DNA of 64,000 nt, from NCBI GenBank assembly GCA_964030785.1, contig OZ034966.1:6925152-6989151 (forward strand), written 5' to 3'. How positions within the stretch are numbered: position 1 is the stretch's first letter; each line of letters starts with the position of its first letter. Below are positions 50,241 to 63,469 of this stretch, one piece after another. Made by a program: the position numbers and the translations under genes. The stretch is from Siderastrea siderea (taxonomy: Eukaryota > Cnidaria > Anthozoa > Scleractinia > Rhizangiidae). The notes under the pieces are model-generated. The model was given only the letters and a program-made list of their open reading frames with translations, was not told where the DNA came from and ran no database searches.

Positions 50241-50719
50241 AAAAGAGGATCACAAATCAAAACTGCAGCTACAACTACTTGACTAAACTTTAAAGCCATG
50301 TTAACTCAGGGTAAAACACGCGCGCGGGAGTCGCGCAGGCCCGTCACCCTTTTTATCAATATCTGACTCAAGATCCACGGCCGCCATTCTTTGGCTTTGA
50401 AGCCTGGCCTATTATCAAATTACTTCCCTGCAGAAACCTGCAGGGGGGAACAGCAGAAAAACTCCTGCCTTACTCCATCCCTAAAAGACACTCTTTTGTC
50501 TAGGGAGAAGGTTCAAGGAAGATAAAGCGGCCGCGCATATGGTTTGAAGAACCGCCACCAAAAACATAAAGACCGAAAACCGCGTGATAAAGTTATAATT
50601 TTCCGCAACCGCGCGATAATTTCTTAACCGTAAACCGCCACATTATTACGGATGTAACCGCAAACCGACACTAAAAATTGGCTTAAACCGCCAAACCGCT
50701 AGAGTATAATAGACCCTCG

Positions 50720-52160
50720 AAAATGTTTTAGCATCAAGAAGCACCCACCAGAATCTTCATTCGAAGGTTCAGCGCCAACCACTAAAACTGCGAGAACCAC
50801 GAAAGGTAGAACATTTACCATCAACATTGTACTAGCTTTGAAATTCAGTTTCAAAGTGAAAAGGAACCATAATGTATTTCACTTATGATGACGAAGCCTA
50901 ATAATTACGTTCCCTCGCAGCCACGCAAGAAGGTTAGCTCACTGTTTTGGAATTTGCTTTTAGGCAAGGATATCGTGTTCTCCCACAAGTTATCTTTGTT
51001 CTAACCAAAAAGCCTTAAAAGCCTGAAATTATACTCTTTCAAGCAAAACAACTGCAAATGGTTTCAGTAATAAAAAATTCTCACTTTGAACAATTCAACT
51101 ATTGTTTCTGATATTTTCTCAGCCAAAGCTTTTGAAGAGCAAGGTACTCAAGGCAGGGCTGATAAAACTCGCTTTTGACATTACAGATAGCTTACAAAGA
51201 CCTTTATTTTATTGAAACAAAAACACCGTTAAGTCTTTCATAGCCATAGCTTTGAAAAAACTTTATCAGTAGCTGATATTCCACTGAAGTTAGAAAATTG
51301 TTATCTCTTCTTTGCGTACCATTTCCTTCTTTTTTTTTTTTAGCTTTATCAACCTGTTGAAATCTTTCTAGCATCAACTGATTTCTGCTCGCTAAAGTAA
51401 AAAATTACGTGCCCTCTTGTTAAATTGGCTTGATAACCGTTTTAGGCTACCGGTAGGGGATCATCTTTTCCCAAAAGGCGCTTTTCTAGTATGTTAAAAG
51501 CCTTACCGAATGCAAACTCCTTCAAGAGAATCAAATGGAATATTGGAAGCCAAAGTTTGCGACGATTTACATAAAGGGCTTGATCGTGTTTAAAACATGT
51601 AGCATTTGCGTAACATTACGGAGAGCAAATTAAATTAAAATAAATCTCGCAACCGTTTATTAACATCACGGACTGTAGGGTATCAATCAAAAGTCCACTT
51701 CCAAAATACACACAATCGTTAAAATGGTCTTTTCTCAGAATAGTTAATCAAAGAGCTTTCTTCGCTGTCAAAAAACTTGACTATGTAAAACCTTTACTGA
51801 ATTGAAACGAAAAGCAATTTCTTCTACTGTAGAAATTTCCTCTTTGAAATGATCGTAATCTTAATGTTGTAGGATTTTGGAGTCAGCAAAAAGGTATTTA
51901 TGATAATTTGTTTACCGCTGGTGTTATTTCAAATATTCGCCCTGCTGACAGTTACGTTACGTTTTGCAAGGGTATATGAAGTTTAAAAACCCGCTGTAAG
52001 TGAAAAGTTGATTATGGTCAGCTTACAACGTGTTTTAACTGTCTTGAACTGTATTTTGTTTATAACAACAAAAGTGTAAAATTACAAGGTAAAGCCAATT
52101 TTACAAGGAGTCTTGCTCACTTCCTTGAGATTTGCTTTTTACATGTGGGAAGGGTATCGT
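50720..52160. repeat. Segmental duplication unit A
   Basis: Aligns by eye with 53260-54690 almost throughout, with small indels. It includes the signal-peptide exon, the AGCAAGGTACTCAAGGCAGG segment and the ACATGTGGGAAGGGTATC motif at its end. Confidence 0.8.
50749..50827 (-). pseudogene. Signal-peptide first exon, copy at 50.8 kb
   Basis: ATG 50827 opens MLMVNVLPFVVLAVLVVGAE, a clean signal peptide, and ends at CTG|GTGGGT, a usable donor. No partner exons are identified nearby, so it may be an orphan first exon from tandem duplication. The recurring TTCTCCCACAAG motif lies 130 bp upstream. Confidence 0.5.
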
Positions 52161-53259
52161 GTTCTCCCACAAGTTGTCTTTGTTCTAAATCATCTGAAAG
52201 TTTTATTTAAGTGGATATTTATTTGAGCTGAGGAAATCAAATGACATCAAGGACGTTATTTATGTTCAATGCGATTATAAATCAGAGCCAAAAACGGTTA
52301 ATTAGTTTAAGTTCAATATTGTTCAAAACAAATTGGTAAACTGTTATGTAGCATGTTGCACTTAGGCTTTAAGGGATAATTAACACGTCCTGACACACCT
52401 CTTTCATTGTTTTTCAGCGATGATTTTTAAAACCTTTTGTCATACTTTTGAGCCTAGCAATTTCTCCCACTTAATCTGCTTGATGACTGTCTTGGGCTGA
52501 GCCGGTTGTCATGTTCTCCCCCGAAGAATCTTTCTTGTATGTTAAAGGCTTTACCGAATGATCTAGAATACCTTCAACAAGCCCTCAACTTTGCGTAGAA
52601 AAGAACAAAGGAAACACCATACAACCCGGTTCTCTTACTAGATTGGCCTGACAACTGTAGTAAGAAAGGTATCATATTCTCCCAAGACATTGCTTTTGTG
52701 TGTTAGCTAGGTTAAAAACCTTGCCGAATGAGAAAAAAAAAAAAAGAAAATACAAAACAGAACAAAACAAAAACAAAAATCTCGATAATTACGAAAGGCA
52801 AAACGTTCACCATCAACATTTCACCTCTACATTTTGTGGCGTACTTAAATTCGGTGAAACTTTCGGTAACATATTAAACTACAAGAAGATAGTGTGTACT
52901 TTTGAAGATATTTAAGTACTTCTTTCGGAGTCAGATAGTTTAAAACTAATTGCCAGATAGATAGGTCAAAAACCTTTGGACCCCGAAAAATTTCTCTCTA
53001 TGGGAAATTGTGTGGTTCATCAGTTCAGTATTTCATTTAGGCCTCTTTATTTTCTTGTGTTACTGAGTATGCAAATATTTTACCAATAGTTTTCGAAACA
53101 CTCGCATTTCTTTCAATAAGCGACATTCTGGTAAGGCTGTATTTTACCAAGCCTTCTGGTCCACTCAAAGTCTAAACGTTTAACCTGACTATATGCATAC
53201 GAAGTGCTTTTACTGTCCAAAACTTTTGTCCGTCAGAGTTTCCGTTACGTTTTTGATAG

Positions 53260-54690
53260 ATGTTACTGAAAATGTTTTAACAACAAGTAGCACCCACCAG
53301 AATCTTCATTCGAAGGTTCAGCGCCAACCACTAAAACTGCGAGAACCACGAAAGGTAGAACATTTACCATCAACATTGTACTAGCTTTGAAATTCAGTTT
53401 CAAAATGAAAAGGAACCATAATGTATTTCACTTATGATGACAGAAGCCTGATAATTACGTACCCTCACAGCCACGCAAGAAGGTTAGCTCACTGTTTTGG
53501 AATTTGCTTTTAGGCAAGGATATCGTTTTCTCCCACAAGTTATCTTTGTTCTGACCTAAAAGCCTTAAAAGCCTGAAATTATACTCGCTCAAGCGAAACA
53601 ACTGCAAATGGTTTCAGTAATAAAAAATTCTCACTTTGAACAATTCAATTGTTGTTTCTAATATTTTCTCAGCCAAAGCTTTTGAAGAGCAAGGTACTCA
53701 AGGCAGGGCTGATAAAACTCGCTTTTGACATTACAGATAGCTTACAAAGGCCTTTATTTTATTGAAAGTCTTTCATAGCCATAGCTTTAAAAAACTTTAT
53801 CAGTAGCTGATATTCCACTGAAGTTAGAAAATTGTTATCTCTTCTTTGCGTACCATTTCCTTCTTTTTTCAGCTTTATCAACCTGTTGAAATCTTTCTAG
53901 CATCAACTGATTTCTGCTCACTAAAGTAAAAAATTACGTGCCCTCTTGTTAAATTCGCCTGATAACCGTTTTAAGCTACCGGTATGGTATCATGTTTTCC
54001 CAAAAGGCGCTTTTCTGGTATGCTAAAAGCCTTACCGAATGAAACTTCCTTCAAAGGAATCTGATGAAATATTGGAAGCCAAAGTTTGCAACGATTTACT
54101 AAAAGGCTTGATCGTGTTTAAAACAGGTAGCATTTGCGTAACACTACGGAGAGAAAATAAAATTAAAATAAATCTTGCAACCGTTTATTAACATCATGGA
54201 CTCTACGGTACCAATTAAAAGTCCACTTCCAAAATTAATTACACAATTGTTAAAATGGTCTTTTTTCAGGATAGTTATTCAAAGAGTTTTCTTCGCTATC
54301 AAAAACTTGACCAAGTAAAACGTTCACTGAATTGAAACGCAAGAAAATTTCTTGTGTTGTAGAAATTTCCTCTTTGAAATTATCGCAACCTTAATGTTCT
54401 AGGGCATTGGAGTGGACAAAAAGTACTAATGATAATTTGTTTACTACAGATGTTATTTCAAATATTCGCCCTGCTGTTTACGTTGCGTTTTGCCAGGGTA
54501 TAGGAATTTTAAAGACCCGCTATACGTAAAAAGTTTGTCATGGTCTGCATACAACTTGTTTTAACTGTCCAGAACTGTATTTTGCTTATAACAACAAAAG
54601 TGTCAAATTAAAAGCTAAACCAATTTTACAAGGAGTCTTGCTCACTTCCTTGAGATTTGCTTTTTACATGTGGGAAGGGTATTGTGTCCT
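53260..54690. repeat. Segmental duplication unit B
   Basis: Partner of 50720-52160, with the same features in the same order. Confidence 0.8.
53298..53376 (-). pseudogene. Signal-peptide first exon, copy at 53.3 kb
   Basis: Nearly identical to the 50.8-kb copy: ATG 53376, the same hydrophobic core and the same GTGGGT donor. It belongs to the second copy of the segmental duplication. Confidence 0.5.
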
Positions 54691-54947
54691 CTCACAAGTT
54701 GTCTTTGTTCGAACTCATCGGAAAGTTTTACTTAAGTGGATATTTATTTGAGCTGAGGAAATCTAATAACATCAAGGACGTTATAACTAGCATTCGAATT
54801 TCGAATAAATTTTTCTTAGTATAGATATTAGATATTTTTTCTCAACTCAGTTACGAAAGGAAGTCCTTCCAAAAGAATAGCCATAGATTTGAAGTGAATT
54901 TATTATTATTACATTCAAATTAGGAAAAAATGTCTCCTCCACTTTTG

Positions 54948-55125
54948 TAGCCTGGGTAGCAACCGTTTCCGTAGGTTTTCCCGCCCGTTCGAGACATTTT
55001 TCGCTTTTTAGTGGTGCGAAAATCGGGGCGAGCGCAACAATGACCCAATTTTCGCGCTTTCGAAAAGCGAAAAATGCTTTAAACCTGCGGAAAGCTCTAC
55101 GGAAACGCTTGCTACGCAGGCTACC
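54948..55125. repeat. Fold-back MITE, copy 2
   Basis: Same structure as 47506-47683, carried along by the segmental duplication. Confidence 0.8.
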
Positions 55126-55182
55126 AATTTTGCGGTTAAGCTTTTTTTCCCAGCCGTATCAAATAGTTGTTGTAATCTCTCT

Positions 55183-58100
55183 TAGTCCAGTCAAACTGTC
55201 GTTTAACATCAAACAAATTGCAACAGAATTTTTTTCATCGCCATTCAATCGAGGGGGGCCCAATTAGTAACACACTAAAAATCCCCCAAAATCTGTTCCG
55301 TTAGCCTGCGAATACAGCCGCCTCTCCACGTTCCGGCCGCTTGCCGCGTTCCTACTGTTCGGTGGAACATGCGAAAATCAAGCGTTAAACATTTTGAGCT
55401 TTAGCCACAGGCTACCCAAGTCAGCAAAACTCACGCTTTCAAACAACAAATGTTGTGATTTGTCTTTCTAAATTCTTCTTAAGCTTGGATTATGTAACAA
55501 CATCGATGTAGTATAGTTTTACTTTCAAAAAAGAGCTAATTAATTGGTATGTGTAATCAAATGGCCTAAGGGCTAGGGAAATTATTAGAATTTTGACAAA
55601 ACGCAAGTGAAATTATTTCCTAATTTCACGAGTATACCATTTGATTACCTATTAATATCATGGGTGACAAATTACGCTCACAATCGTCAGGGTATTGACT
55701 TGTTTATCGTGTCGAGAACTCCAAGCATTGAAAAGTTAAAGCACACAGATTGGCTAAAGTTCACATTTTTCTGAGTGAAATAATGAAAAAATCTTGTGGG
55801 AAGTTTTTACCACGCTTTGACGATTTCGTGTATTTGTCTCCAACAGCAAAATACACCAGACTCTGAATTTTTACTTGAAAAGTACCAAAGCAAATCGCTT
55901 GGCAAAGGTTATCCGCGTTTTATCCGGCAAATTCCCTGAAATCGATCACCATGTTGCTCCATCGAGCAAGGCTCAGAAGGCTTCACAAATGCATTCAGAA
56001 TACGCACAGAAAACTTGTTTTAACGAAAGTAAACTTCGGAAGCAAATTTGTATTTAAAACTGACCATTATTTCATTCGAAGAAGTGCCCAAATCCACGGA
56101 ATTACTTCTCTGAGTTCGCGGTCAATCACTCGATCATCAGCCACTAGCTCGCCTTTCAAAAATTTTCGCTGTCACACTATCACAAATAATCTCTTCTTTT
56201 TGACTCGCAGCTGATTTCTGAGAAGTTCAGTCAATTAAAAGTCAAAATTTACAGATTACCGATTGAGTCCTTAATGAATATTGCCAGAAAAGCTTTAGTT
56301 CTGCACAAAACATCTTCATCAACCTCGACGCCATCTTGGCGCTGATCTATAGACCCGTTGCCACAGCAATTTTGTAATTTCACATGTGAAATTATAAATT
56401 AACGCTGAAATTTCGCGCCAAAATTAAGGAGTAATTTGTCACCCATGATATTATTATAAAAACATCCGCGTCCGTTTAGTTCTGAGTTTTGCACAGAAAA
56501 CACAAGAATAGATGAGCACGTTTCCTGAAAACATCGCAATTGAGGCATTTTTAATGTTTTCGCTGAGCTTAAAATTCCTCATATGAAGACAATCAAACAT
56601 GGAAGTTATTAGGTTGTTTATGTGTTCAAAAGTACTGGAATCTGCTTGCTTAGTGTAATGCAATAAAGTTATCACTGTTCGCCAAAGTGTAAATACAAGA
56701 AAAATACGAAATTTTCTAGCTACAGTATATCTTATCAAAATGGATTTTCCTTGTGCTGCTCACTGGTATGATGAATTACACCCGTGAGATGTTGCATCGT
56801 TAACCTCTGCACAAGAAGGCATCGACATTAGCCAGACCGGACGCTGCGTTTCCGTCATCCCTAGACCTCGGATAAGGCCACCACATGTCTTCATGCTTTG
56901 CATAAGGACCTGCTCAATCGCTGGGCCAGTAGAAAGCCCAGCCATGTAGCAGTCACTTTCGCGCGCAACGTGCAGGCCATCTTGAAGCTCTTGTACACGT
57001 CTTGGTGCTTCGTTTGAAGGTCGAGCGTCATCTGCAGGTATATGTAGGCCGATTTCGCACACAGCTTGTGAACTGCAGCAGCAAAGAATAACAGCATGTC
57101 GTAAACAGCCTGAAGAATTGGCTGTGCGTTCAGCTTTTATAAACTTGCGTAAGACGTCCACCATGCCCATGTGCTGCATCCACGAAATGGCGGTGCGTTG
57201 ATTCTGTATGCTATTTTTCTTGTTTCCCAATTTCACTACAATGCCGTGGAGAACTACAGAAGAGCAAACCTTCTCAGCCATGGTGGAATCGTTGATAAGT
57301 TGCTTGTAGAGCACTCCAGCCAATTTTAAGTCCTTGTCAACGGGAGGCGAATCAGACAGGTTCTTTTCTCTCTCTGGTCTGCAGGTACTTCAGTTTCACT
57401 GCTTTCGCTTGTGGTGACTGTCAGGGGGACCTTAAATGTGCCGGTCTCACCAACAGCGCATTAAGAGCCGCATCAAGGAGAAAGTACCAGAACCCGTCAT
57501 CACATTTCAATACAGCCAAGAAAGCTCATTTGAATATGAGGACCTCCTAATCTGAGAACGATAGATTTGAGGTGACTTTGTTCAGGTTCATTTGTGTCAA
57601 CCATCAGGGTCTTCCACCATAGAGACAGGTCAAATGTCCAGTTACTGGTGTCACACTGTAACGCTTCGCTTGCTCACTTATAAACACAAGTGTACTAGAA
57701 TATATGCACGTCACATCACTTGGTTCCAAGTCAATCATCGGGAGGAACATAACTGTTGACTGGCCAGGGTAATAGCCTCCGCAAACCAATTGCAATATAC
57801 CCGACCATCCAAGCCGTTGGTGTCGAAGCACTGGTTGAGTCAGCTCCCAAAGAAGGTTGAGGTTGCTGAAGTATCCTGCACCTTTAAGTCGGTAAGCTCT
57901 CTGTACAAAAGTCCTGGAATGTCATCGCTCGGCCATTTGTAATGACGCCGTGATATCTATACTTCCGGCGGCAGATTTTTCTGCTGTAGTTACAGATTCC
58001 TTTGGGACTAATCTGGTAGTTCTGGTGCCAGGTGTGATTGTGGCAATAATACCCATCCCATGGAACGTTCCTGTTCCATCCAAAGGTCTTGTGTTATGAT

Positions 58101-58473
58101 TATTTTGATGTATGTTTTAATACTTTAAGTGTTCTAAACATGGGCTGCCTGTGCAATAACTTTAATGTTATTTAATTTTTTTGCAACTAACCTAAGACAT
58201 CAGTTATTGTTCTTTCGCAATATATACTTCTTAAGGATCAAAACACATTAAGCATAGTTTTTTGTATAAATGTTTGACTTTACCGGACTTGGGTACCCTG
58301 TGGCAAAAGCCCAAAATGTTTAACGCTTAATTTTCACATGTTCCACTGAACGGATTTTGGGGGATTTTTAGCGTATTACTAATTGGGTCACCCTCGATTG
58401 AATGGCGATGAAAAAAATTCCGTTGCAATTAGTTTGATGTTGACCATCAAAAAGTCATAGATTGACTAGACTA
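55183..58473. mobile_element. 3.3-kb DNA transposon with degenerate ORFs
   Basis: The ends are TAGTCCAGTC and GACTAGACTA. A long subterminal inverted repeat (about 55190-55400 and 58310-58450, including AAAAATCCCCCAAAATC) lies inside, and TCT flanks both ends (55180-55182, 58474-58476). The uninterrupted site is present at about 47730. Minus-strand frames at 57323-56760 (WMQHMGMVDVLRKFIKAERT, LSTGPAIEQVLMQSMKTCGG, GMTETQRPVWLMSMP) and 57831-57604 match a widespread animal transposon protein of unknown name to me. They are broken. Confidence 0.7.
55655..56451. mobile_element. 797-bp MITE nested in the 3.3-kb transposon
   Basis: The ends are ATATCATGGGTGACAAATTA and its reverse complement, with TATTA flanking both sides (55650-55654 and 56452-56456). 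There is no coding capacity beyond two short frames. Confidence 0.8.
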
Positions 58474-59400
58474 TCTGGCATCAATGTGCTTTTTGCTTAG
58501 TAAGGTGAAAAATTATGTGCCCCCATAAATGTTTTCTTGTTAAATTGGCTTGATAACCATTTTTAGGCCACCATGCAGTGAGGTATCATGTTCTCCCACA
58601 AGCTACTTTCCTTGTATGTTAAAGCCCTTGGCGATTGGAAACTCCTTCAAGAGAATGAAATGGAATTTTAGAAGTCAAAGATTGAAGACATTACACGACT
58701 CCAGCCACTTCTTCTATTGGTACGGTTAACAAAACTATCATGTTTTAACCAAACGGCATTTTTTCAAGCCGATGCGACCATTTTTTAAAAGGCTTAATCA
58801 GTTTCAAAACAAAAACATTTTTTTAAAAAAGTTAACTTTCTGGGAAACCTGCAAATTCCTCTGTTAAAAATCCTATACTTCTACGTCAATTTTTTGGCGT
58901 ACTTGACTTTTCGAAACTTTCACCGAAGTGAAACACATGAAAAAAGTGTCTACTTTTGTAGATGTTAATTTCATCCAACTTTAATTTTGAGGGGTACCTG
59001 TTGTGCGGAAATCTGTTATAAGCCGTTAACTTCAGAAGTCTCAGTTGCTTTTGGTTATAAATTGTATTCATAGGCAAATGATAGATGAGAAGATGCATGG
59101 ATTTTATTGGTATTTCGTTGGGGTTTCTTGTGTTAGAGAGATTTCCTCTTTGAAAATATCCTGAACGTTATATTTTAGTGCGGTTGAGTAGATAGAAAGT
59201 GGCCTTAGTGATAATTTGTTAACTAGTCGGGTTATTTTAAATAACCGACCCTGTGTTTACGCTGCCTTCTATCACCATATAAAAAAAGGATATGAAATAA
59301 AATGCCAGAACAGTACGCCCTATAAAATGCCAGTACAGAAAAATGCATTATTGTCTTAGCACGAGGAGCTGTTTTCAGTTAGAAGTTCTTTAAAATTCCT
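58474..59400. repeat. Segmental duplication unit, copy 2 (right part)
   Basis: Continues the duplicate of 47190-48720 after the transposon insertion; nearly identical through the TAGATGAGAAGATGCATGG stretch. Confidence 0.8.
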
Positions 59401-59426
59401 CAAAAGTTCTTGCATGTAGTACTCAC

Positions 59427-59547
59427 CAGAAACTTCACTCGAAGGTGTAGCGTCAGCCAGTAAAACGGTAATAATCACGAAAGGCCAAGCGTTTACCATC
59501 AACATTGTGCCAGCTGTGAAAATCAGGAGAAAAATGCAACGAGCCAA
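59427..59547 (-). CDS. Signal-peptide first exon, ENDOD1-like family candidate
   Basis: ATG 59547 opens MARCIFLLIFTAGTMLMVNA, a strong signal peptide, followed by a second hydrophobic run and DATPSSEVSG. It ends at CTG|GTGAGTACT, a near-perfect donor. The TTCTCCCACAAG motif lies about 110 bp upstream. The partner exons are not certain. The nearest compatible exons on this strand are at 43.5-43.8 kb, 16 kb away, with similar first exons in between. Confidence 0.55.
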
Positions 59548-59899
59548 ACTTTACTCCGCTTATAACAATAAAAGTGTCAAATTACGAGCCAAATCAGGTT
59601 AAGGAGCCTTGCTCAATTCCCTGACATTTGCTTTTACAGGTGGAAAGGGTATCTTGTTCTCCCACAAGCTTTCTTTGTTCTAATTTAACTAAACATTTAA
59701 TTCAAGCGAGAATTCGAATTCAAGCACTCTTATGGCATCCAGGAAGTTAGTTATTATCAACTCCCCATCATTTGAAAGGAATTAAATACATTTAAGTTAG
59801 AACCAAAAATGGTTATTTTGAATCAAATATGGTACCAAATAAATCGCCCACTAATTAATATAGCGGACTCCACATCAATATCTTTCTAGGATTCAGGAG

Positions 59900-60580
59900 G
59901 GTGTTCAGAACAAATCTAGAGTGCCTGGTGAAATACCTACACATTATTATAAATTACCCTACATAGGTCCTTTTTCAAATGTTGCTCAAAACAAAATAAG
60001 GCGGCTACTTGAACGTTATTGTCATAACTTAGATATTAAGTTAGTATTTTCTTCATTTAGTGTGAAAGAGCCTGTCCCCAAGGAGCTACGCTCGCAATTA
60101 TCTATAAGTTTGTTTGTGCAAGCTGTAATGCTTGTTATATTGGTGAAACCACTCGCCATTTTTCGTCACGCGTTCGTGAGCACCTTTTTTCGGACAGGAA
60201 CTCTCATATCTATAAACATTTCCAATCCTCTGAACTGTGTCGCTTGTCATGTTCTGAGGATTCCTTTACTATTCTAGACACAACCGCCACGAAATCTCAA
60301 ATTAGACTTGAAGAGGCCATGTTCATCTGTTGGGAAAAGCTTGTTTTAAATCAACATTTGCATCATGTTAATGTATCTCTTTCCTTTTAGCGTGTTTCTT
60401 GGTTACTTTACTTGTTTTTGTGGTTAGCTGCACGTTTAACCGCATTTCTTTTAGTTTAGCAATTTAATTGGATAGTTTTCACTTCACCCATTGTATTTAC
60501 GTTTCATATAAATTCAAATGTAACGAACTTTGTATCAACTGAAGATGACAGAGGTTACCGTCGAAACATGTCTTGTAAAC
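59900..60580 (+). mobile_element. Penelope-like element 3' fragment with GIY-YIG remnant
   Basis: Shifting frames carry YYKLPYIGPFSNVAQNKIRR, a Cys-rich ACYIGET-like GIY-YIG segment (about 60115-60160) and EEAMFICWEKLVLNQH. 60535-60580 has the tail CAACTGAAGATGACAGAGG...CGAAACATG typical of these elements. No intact frame remains. Confidence 0.65.
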
Positions 60581-63340
60581 CTAAAAACGTCTTTTTAATT
60601 CTAAGAATTGCTGTCGGTCTGCTTCTTTCAAGACCATTTGAGACAATCATAGTATCAAATAAATCGCCCACTAATTAAGATAAGATAGCAGACTCCACAT
60701 AATAAAAAAATATTTTCTCCTAAGTTTTCGAACTGCATGAAACCTCTTATCTTTCTGTTCTTTTTTTTTAATATATAAAAGTTACATTAAATAAGTTCAT
60801 TGCTAACAGGTTGACTTGTTAAGCATTTCAAGAAATAGCCTTCTCGATGAGCAAAATTCACTTTAATGTCAACGATGAAGGAATCATTCTACAATCGAAC
60901 AAGAACGCAAAAATCATAATACAATACAAATAGATTTGTCTAAAGAAGCAAGAACACTTACAAGAAGTCCATAAGGCGAGAAATAACTAGCTTAAGTCCT
61001 TCAAATCGTTCGCAGCGTTCGAAAAATAAACATGGCCGACTCGTTCGGCTGAGCACTGAGTCCCCGGTCAGCGGGTTTACTTAAGAGAAGTCCTGGTACC
61101 GGGTTGACCAGCGGATAACTCTGCAACATTCACCAATGTTGTTGTTAATGGAACCCAAGAACTGTTTTATACAATGTGATGAGAAATAAGTTTGTTTCAA
61201 AAATTATTTTGTATCATCAAAGATGAGTTATTTTAACTTGCTTCTTCAATGACTTTTTTCTCGGATTCATCGATCTTAATCTGGTTTGAAGTTTAAAACA
61301 AGCTTTAAAAGAAACAGAACTCATCCGGTTTTAAAATTAATGTCTTGGCGTCCAAGTCAAAGAACGGCTGTACAGTACTTCAACGGGCTTAAGTAAAAAA
61401 AAAAGAAGGAACATTTCGAAGTTATTCAAGAATTCCGAAATTCAGCCTGAGCAGATCAGTTGTCAATTCTTGGTTTTCACTGTCACGCCATAAAATATTA
61501 AAATCGAAAGCAGTTGATGAAAGAAGCCAAGAATTTGTAATGTTATAAAGGATACACAACTAAACAACTTCACCAAGTCTCAGGTCTGTATGGTATTCCG
61601 TTGTTGAGTTATTTGCCGAAACGTTCGACTGAGATTTGCAGAGCTCAGTATGGAAACGCCATGTTGGTGTCCCTCGGAGGGGCACAAACATGGCCGCCGG
61701 AAATCAATGAAAACATCTGGAATTCACTTGTGCTCTTCCAGCGATTACTTTTCTCTCGTGAACTACTATACAGCCACATTAATTTCTCTCCTAATGCTTT
61801 AACTGTCCAAACTGCTAAAAATCACAAGGAGAGTCCTTTTTTTCACAGGAGAAAGCTTTGTCACGGACGCTGTGTTGGTGTCACGTAGGGTGAAAAGCCA
61901 GAAATTGATTATTCTGTATTTTCAAAACGAAAGACGCAACCAAGCTGAAAACGTGTGAAAAGATGTATTTTAAAGTTATCTTCAACCTGGTGGGGATATA
62001 AAATCTGAAGACCTCGCGATTTATGATTTTAGAATTTTATGACGTCACGTGAAAACCAGCAATAGTGCCGAAAAAAGAAATGAACAAAAACTGTAAATTT
62101 GCACGTTATATCTTTCAAAACGACAAAGTTATGGTTTAACGAGTTCTGTTTCTATGGCAATGACCCAATCCTACTCACCCGGCCGGACCGGTGGACATGG
62201 ACACTACCTTTGCATTTACCTCAGTGAAACAACCGTTTAATTATGCCAAGACAATAGATCGTCTGGCGTTTAATATTAAGCACAATTCTACTGTTTGATT
62301 TCAGGAAAAGGAGAAAATTCATGTTAAGGCGAGTATTTTTGCTCCTGTGAGGCCCACGCATGTAGAGTCGTACTACATATTAAATGGTGAAATCTGTTCA
62401 GCTGAGAGAATGGTTATGAAAACTTGAACGTTTCGAAGGCGAAAACAAAGGAGTCTCGATTTATGTTGAAAGCACGACCACAACCATGTCTTTGTCCATG
62501 TTTGTCTTACGTTCACACACTATGGCTGAATAACTTAACAGAAACATTTCTATTGGTTAGTTGTTCCAACACGATTCAAAACCTATTGTGGTTTGTGCAC
62601 TAACTATGATCTTTGTGACTGGCCATGGCCGTCTACCCAGTGTCGCCTTGGGCTTCATGTAAGGTGTCCTCGAATTGACCCAATCATTACAAATCGAATT
62701 CGAAGGCGTTGTCTCAAGTCCAGCTTGAGGCTATTGTTCTCCTTTTACTTCATTTTTTCTTCTTGTTTTTTTTTTCTTTCGTTCTTGTTTTCTTTCTTTT
62801 TTTTTTGCGCGGGGGCACCATTTGTGTGTATGTGAGTCGCTAGGCGAAGGGGTCAGTCGACTTCGACAGACAGCAAGTCGTTTTTTGGTACTGTAAAACA
62901 TCGGGAGACCGGCAGACAAGCCGCACTCGCAAATGAGCTACAACTGAGGTTTAAGGGCTCAAAGGTTTTCAAAAAGTCACAAACAGACTTTGTTTTCTTT
63001 TTCTGGTGGAAACGTAAATAAGCCACCATCTCAAGTGGGCGTCAAAACAAAAGTTATCCTGAGCCAAGAATGCAAGATTTCACGGCATACCGCCATCTGC
63101 ATGACACAAGACTTAAATTTACCATTTTGCTAAGCTTACAAGTTTACAGTGTTATTTCTACAATTACCTGCAAAAATATTTGAGACACTCTTACGCGGAG
63201 GTGCAAAATTTGGCTTCCGGCGCCCAATTACTTTACCCCACCCCTCCATCCCTTTCAAGTGCCCAGTTACTTCCCCCCCGTCCACCCCTTTCAGTGTTGT
63301 TTCGCTGCATGGATCATGCCCAAAACATTGGCCGACAAAT
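60581..63340. other. Host intergenic DNA, no gene recognised
   Basis: AT-rich sequence with short unsupported frames (for example 61601-61888). A T/C-rich low-complexity tract lies at about 62735-62805. Confidence 0.4.
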
Positions 63341-63469
63341 TCAAAAAGGGGAGAGGGGTAATTGGAGGAATTGGCGGCTTTCCTGTGGGATGAGGCAATA
63401 TTGACTAAGCGAGAGTGGGTTTGGGTGAGAGTGTCTCAACGATTTTGTAGCTGATTGTGGTGGCGTTAG

